From NCBI GenBank assembly GCA_030636125.1, contig DAOVXM010000176.1, forward strand, positions 1 through 6,078: a stretch of 6,078 nucleotides of DNA. The letters run 5' to 3'. The DNA comes from Chloroflexota bacterium (GTDB lineage: Bacteria; Chloroflexota; Anaerolineae; Anaerolineales; UBA4823). The notes under the pieces were generated by a model. That model was not told the DNA's origin and made no database searches. It saw nothing but the letters and a program-made list of their open reading frames with translations. Positions 5,296 to 6,078 of the stretch are shown here, in pieces. Every line of letters begins with the position of its first letter. Within the stretch, counting starts at the first letter, position 1. Both the position numbers and the translations under genes were made by a program.

Positions 5296-6065
5296 AACCA
5301 AAGCTAACCCCAGGGGCACAGATCAAGCAGGTCGGTCGTGAGACATGGCGCTTGGAGATTCCTGCTGGCCCAGGTGCTGGCTATCGCCTAGCTCAATTGG
5401 ACGATTACACATCTTTAAGCCGCAGCACCTTTCCCTGGAAGCCTCCGTTAATCATGGAAGTTCGTGTTCGTGCATCTAGCCAAACTATTCCTGGGACATG
5501 GGGATTTGGTCTGTGGAACGACCCTTTCAGCCTTTCATTGGGATTTGGAGGCGGCACACGCCAGGTACCTGCTTTACCTAACGCCGCCTGGTTTTTCTTC
5601 GCTTCGCCCCCAAACTACCTCTCCTTGCGAGATGATTTGCCTGCAGTTGGCAGCCTGGCAGCTACTTTCCAGTCTAGACACTGGCCTACACCTTTATTAA
5701 TGTTGGGTGCAGTAACTTTACCTCTGCTCGTTATGCCGCCTTTGGCGCGTCTAATGCGGCGATTGGGTAAGTGCTTTGTGCGGCAAGATGCAAAGAGTCT
5801 CCCCCTCAATGTAACAGAATGGCATACCTATCATCTCGTGTGGGAAGTCGATCAAGTATCATTCACGATAAATGGTGAGCACATGCTAGGCTCTAATATC
5901 GCTCCTTACGCCCCACTTGGATTGGTCATTTGGGTCGACAATCAGTACGCATCATTGCCCCCCACCGGTCGATTGGGTTATGGCACACTGCCCAATCCTA
6001 TCCCAAGCTGGCTAGAAATCGGGAATCTCAAAATAAACGGAAAGGAGTTAACCATTGATAAATAA
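5274..6065 (+). CDS. ConA-like lectin/glucanase-fold (GH16-like) protein with an internal hydrophobic segment
   Basis: These 263 residues show two halves of a jelly-roll fold resembling GH16 and related ConA-like domains. The first half has MEVRVRASSQ...GTWGFGLWND (61-83). The second has WHTYHLVWEVDQVSFTINGE (183-202), close to the GH16 'WHTYGLEW...FYVDG' segment, and ends with SWLEIGNLKI. The GH16 catalytic ExDxE strand is not seen; the middle carries NAAWFFFASPPNYLSLRDD (103-121) instead, so binding rather than hydrolysis is likely. A strongly hydrophobic stretch (about 138-160) followed by basic RLMRRLGKCFVR interrupts the fold. No N-terminal signal peptide is present. I recall similar proteins in Chloroflexota, with no known function. 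The start is TTG at 5274-5276, with AGGAAG (5260-5265) upstream. A TAG at 5259-5261 in the same frame rules out any earlier start, and the next in-frame ATG at 5454 would delete the first strands. It overlaps the WD40 gene by 22 bases, which implies coupled translation. Confidence 0.82.
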   Translation: MGTTSSLKPKLTPGAQIKQVGRETWRLEIPAGPGAGYRLAQLDDYTSLSRSTFPWKPPLIMEVRVRASSQTIPGTWGFGLWNDPFSLSLGFGGGTRQVPALPNAAWFFFASPPNYLSLRDDLPAVGSLAATFQSRHWPTPLLMLGAVTLPLLVMPPLARLMRRLGKCFVRQDAKSLPLNVTEWHTYHLVWEVDQVSFTINGEHMLGSNIAPYAPLGLVIWVDNQYASLPPTGRLGYGTLPNPIPSWLEIGNLKINGKELTIDK

Positions 6066-6078
6066 AGTAAACCTCCTG

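Noticed and set aside
5260..5300. Possible frameshift splitting one WD40-ConA fusion gene
   Set aside because: The propeller is complete at its seventh repeat and stops cleanly. The second frame has its own ribosome binding site and a stop codon just upstream, so two overlapping genes explain the sequence better.
6066..6078. CCTCCT at the right edge, which reads as AGGAGG on the minus strand
   Set aside because: The only start after it opens a frame of about 26 codons inside the ConA-like gene, with no sign of coding. Too little sequence remains to judge anything else.

Overview
The window looks like ordinary chromosome from a member of the Chloroflexota, most probably an Anaerolineae-like lineage. 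This rests on my recollection of close family resemblance for the four-helix membrane protein, the MBL-fold protein and the ConA-like protein. Base composition is moderate. There are no mobile elements, RNA genes or CRISPR arrays. Taxonomy is inference only.

Layout, left to right. (1) The 3' end of a plus-strand FAD-dependent ferredoxin-NADP reductase-type gene enters from the left edge and ends at 458. It is followed by a strong intrinsic terminator (about 499-539). (2) Five minus-strand genes run from 4242 down to 542. In transcription order they are: an MBL-fold (UlaG-like) protein, a 100-residue alpha/beta-barrel-like protein, MutY carrying an intact Nudix box, a peptidase M19 (membrane dipeptidase family), and a four-helix membrane protein. 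The first pair is separated by 15 bases. The last pair overlaps as ATGA. Only the 86-base gap before mutY, which holds an inverted repeat, might break the unit. (3) A 171-base divergent intergenic region (4243-4413) carries a good sigma70-like promoter for the leftward unit. (4) A rightward pair follows: a seven-bladed WD40 propeller, overlapped by 22 bases by a ConA-like (GH16-like) fold protein that has a hydrophobic insertion and no signal peptide.

How the genes may work together. MutY removes adenine mispaired with 8-oxoguanine. Its C-terminal domain here keeps the residues of a MutT-type hydrolase, so one polypeptide may both repair the mispair and sanitise the nucleotide pool. The dipeptidase, membrane protein, MBL protein and small barrel protein have no obvious mechanistic link to repair and may simply be co-transcribed housekeeping genes. 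The WD40/ConA-like pair is the most likely undescribed module: two non-catalytic binding folds, translationally coupled, one apparently membrane-associated from the cytoplasmic side. This last reading is inference. No gap between genes exceeds 300 bases.
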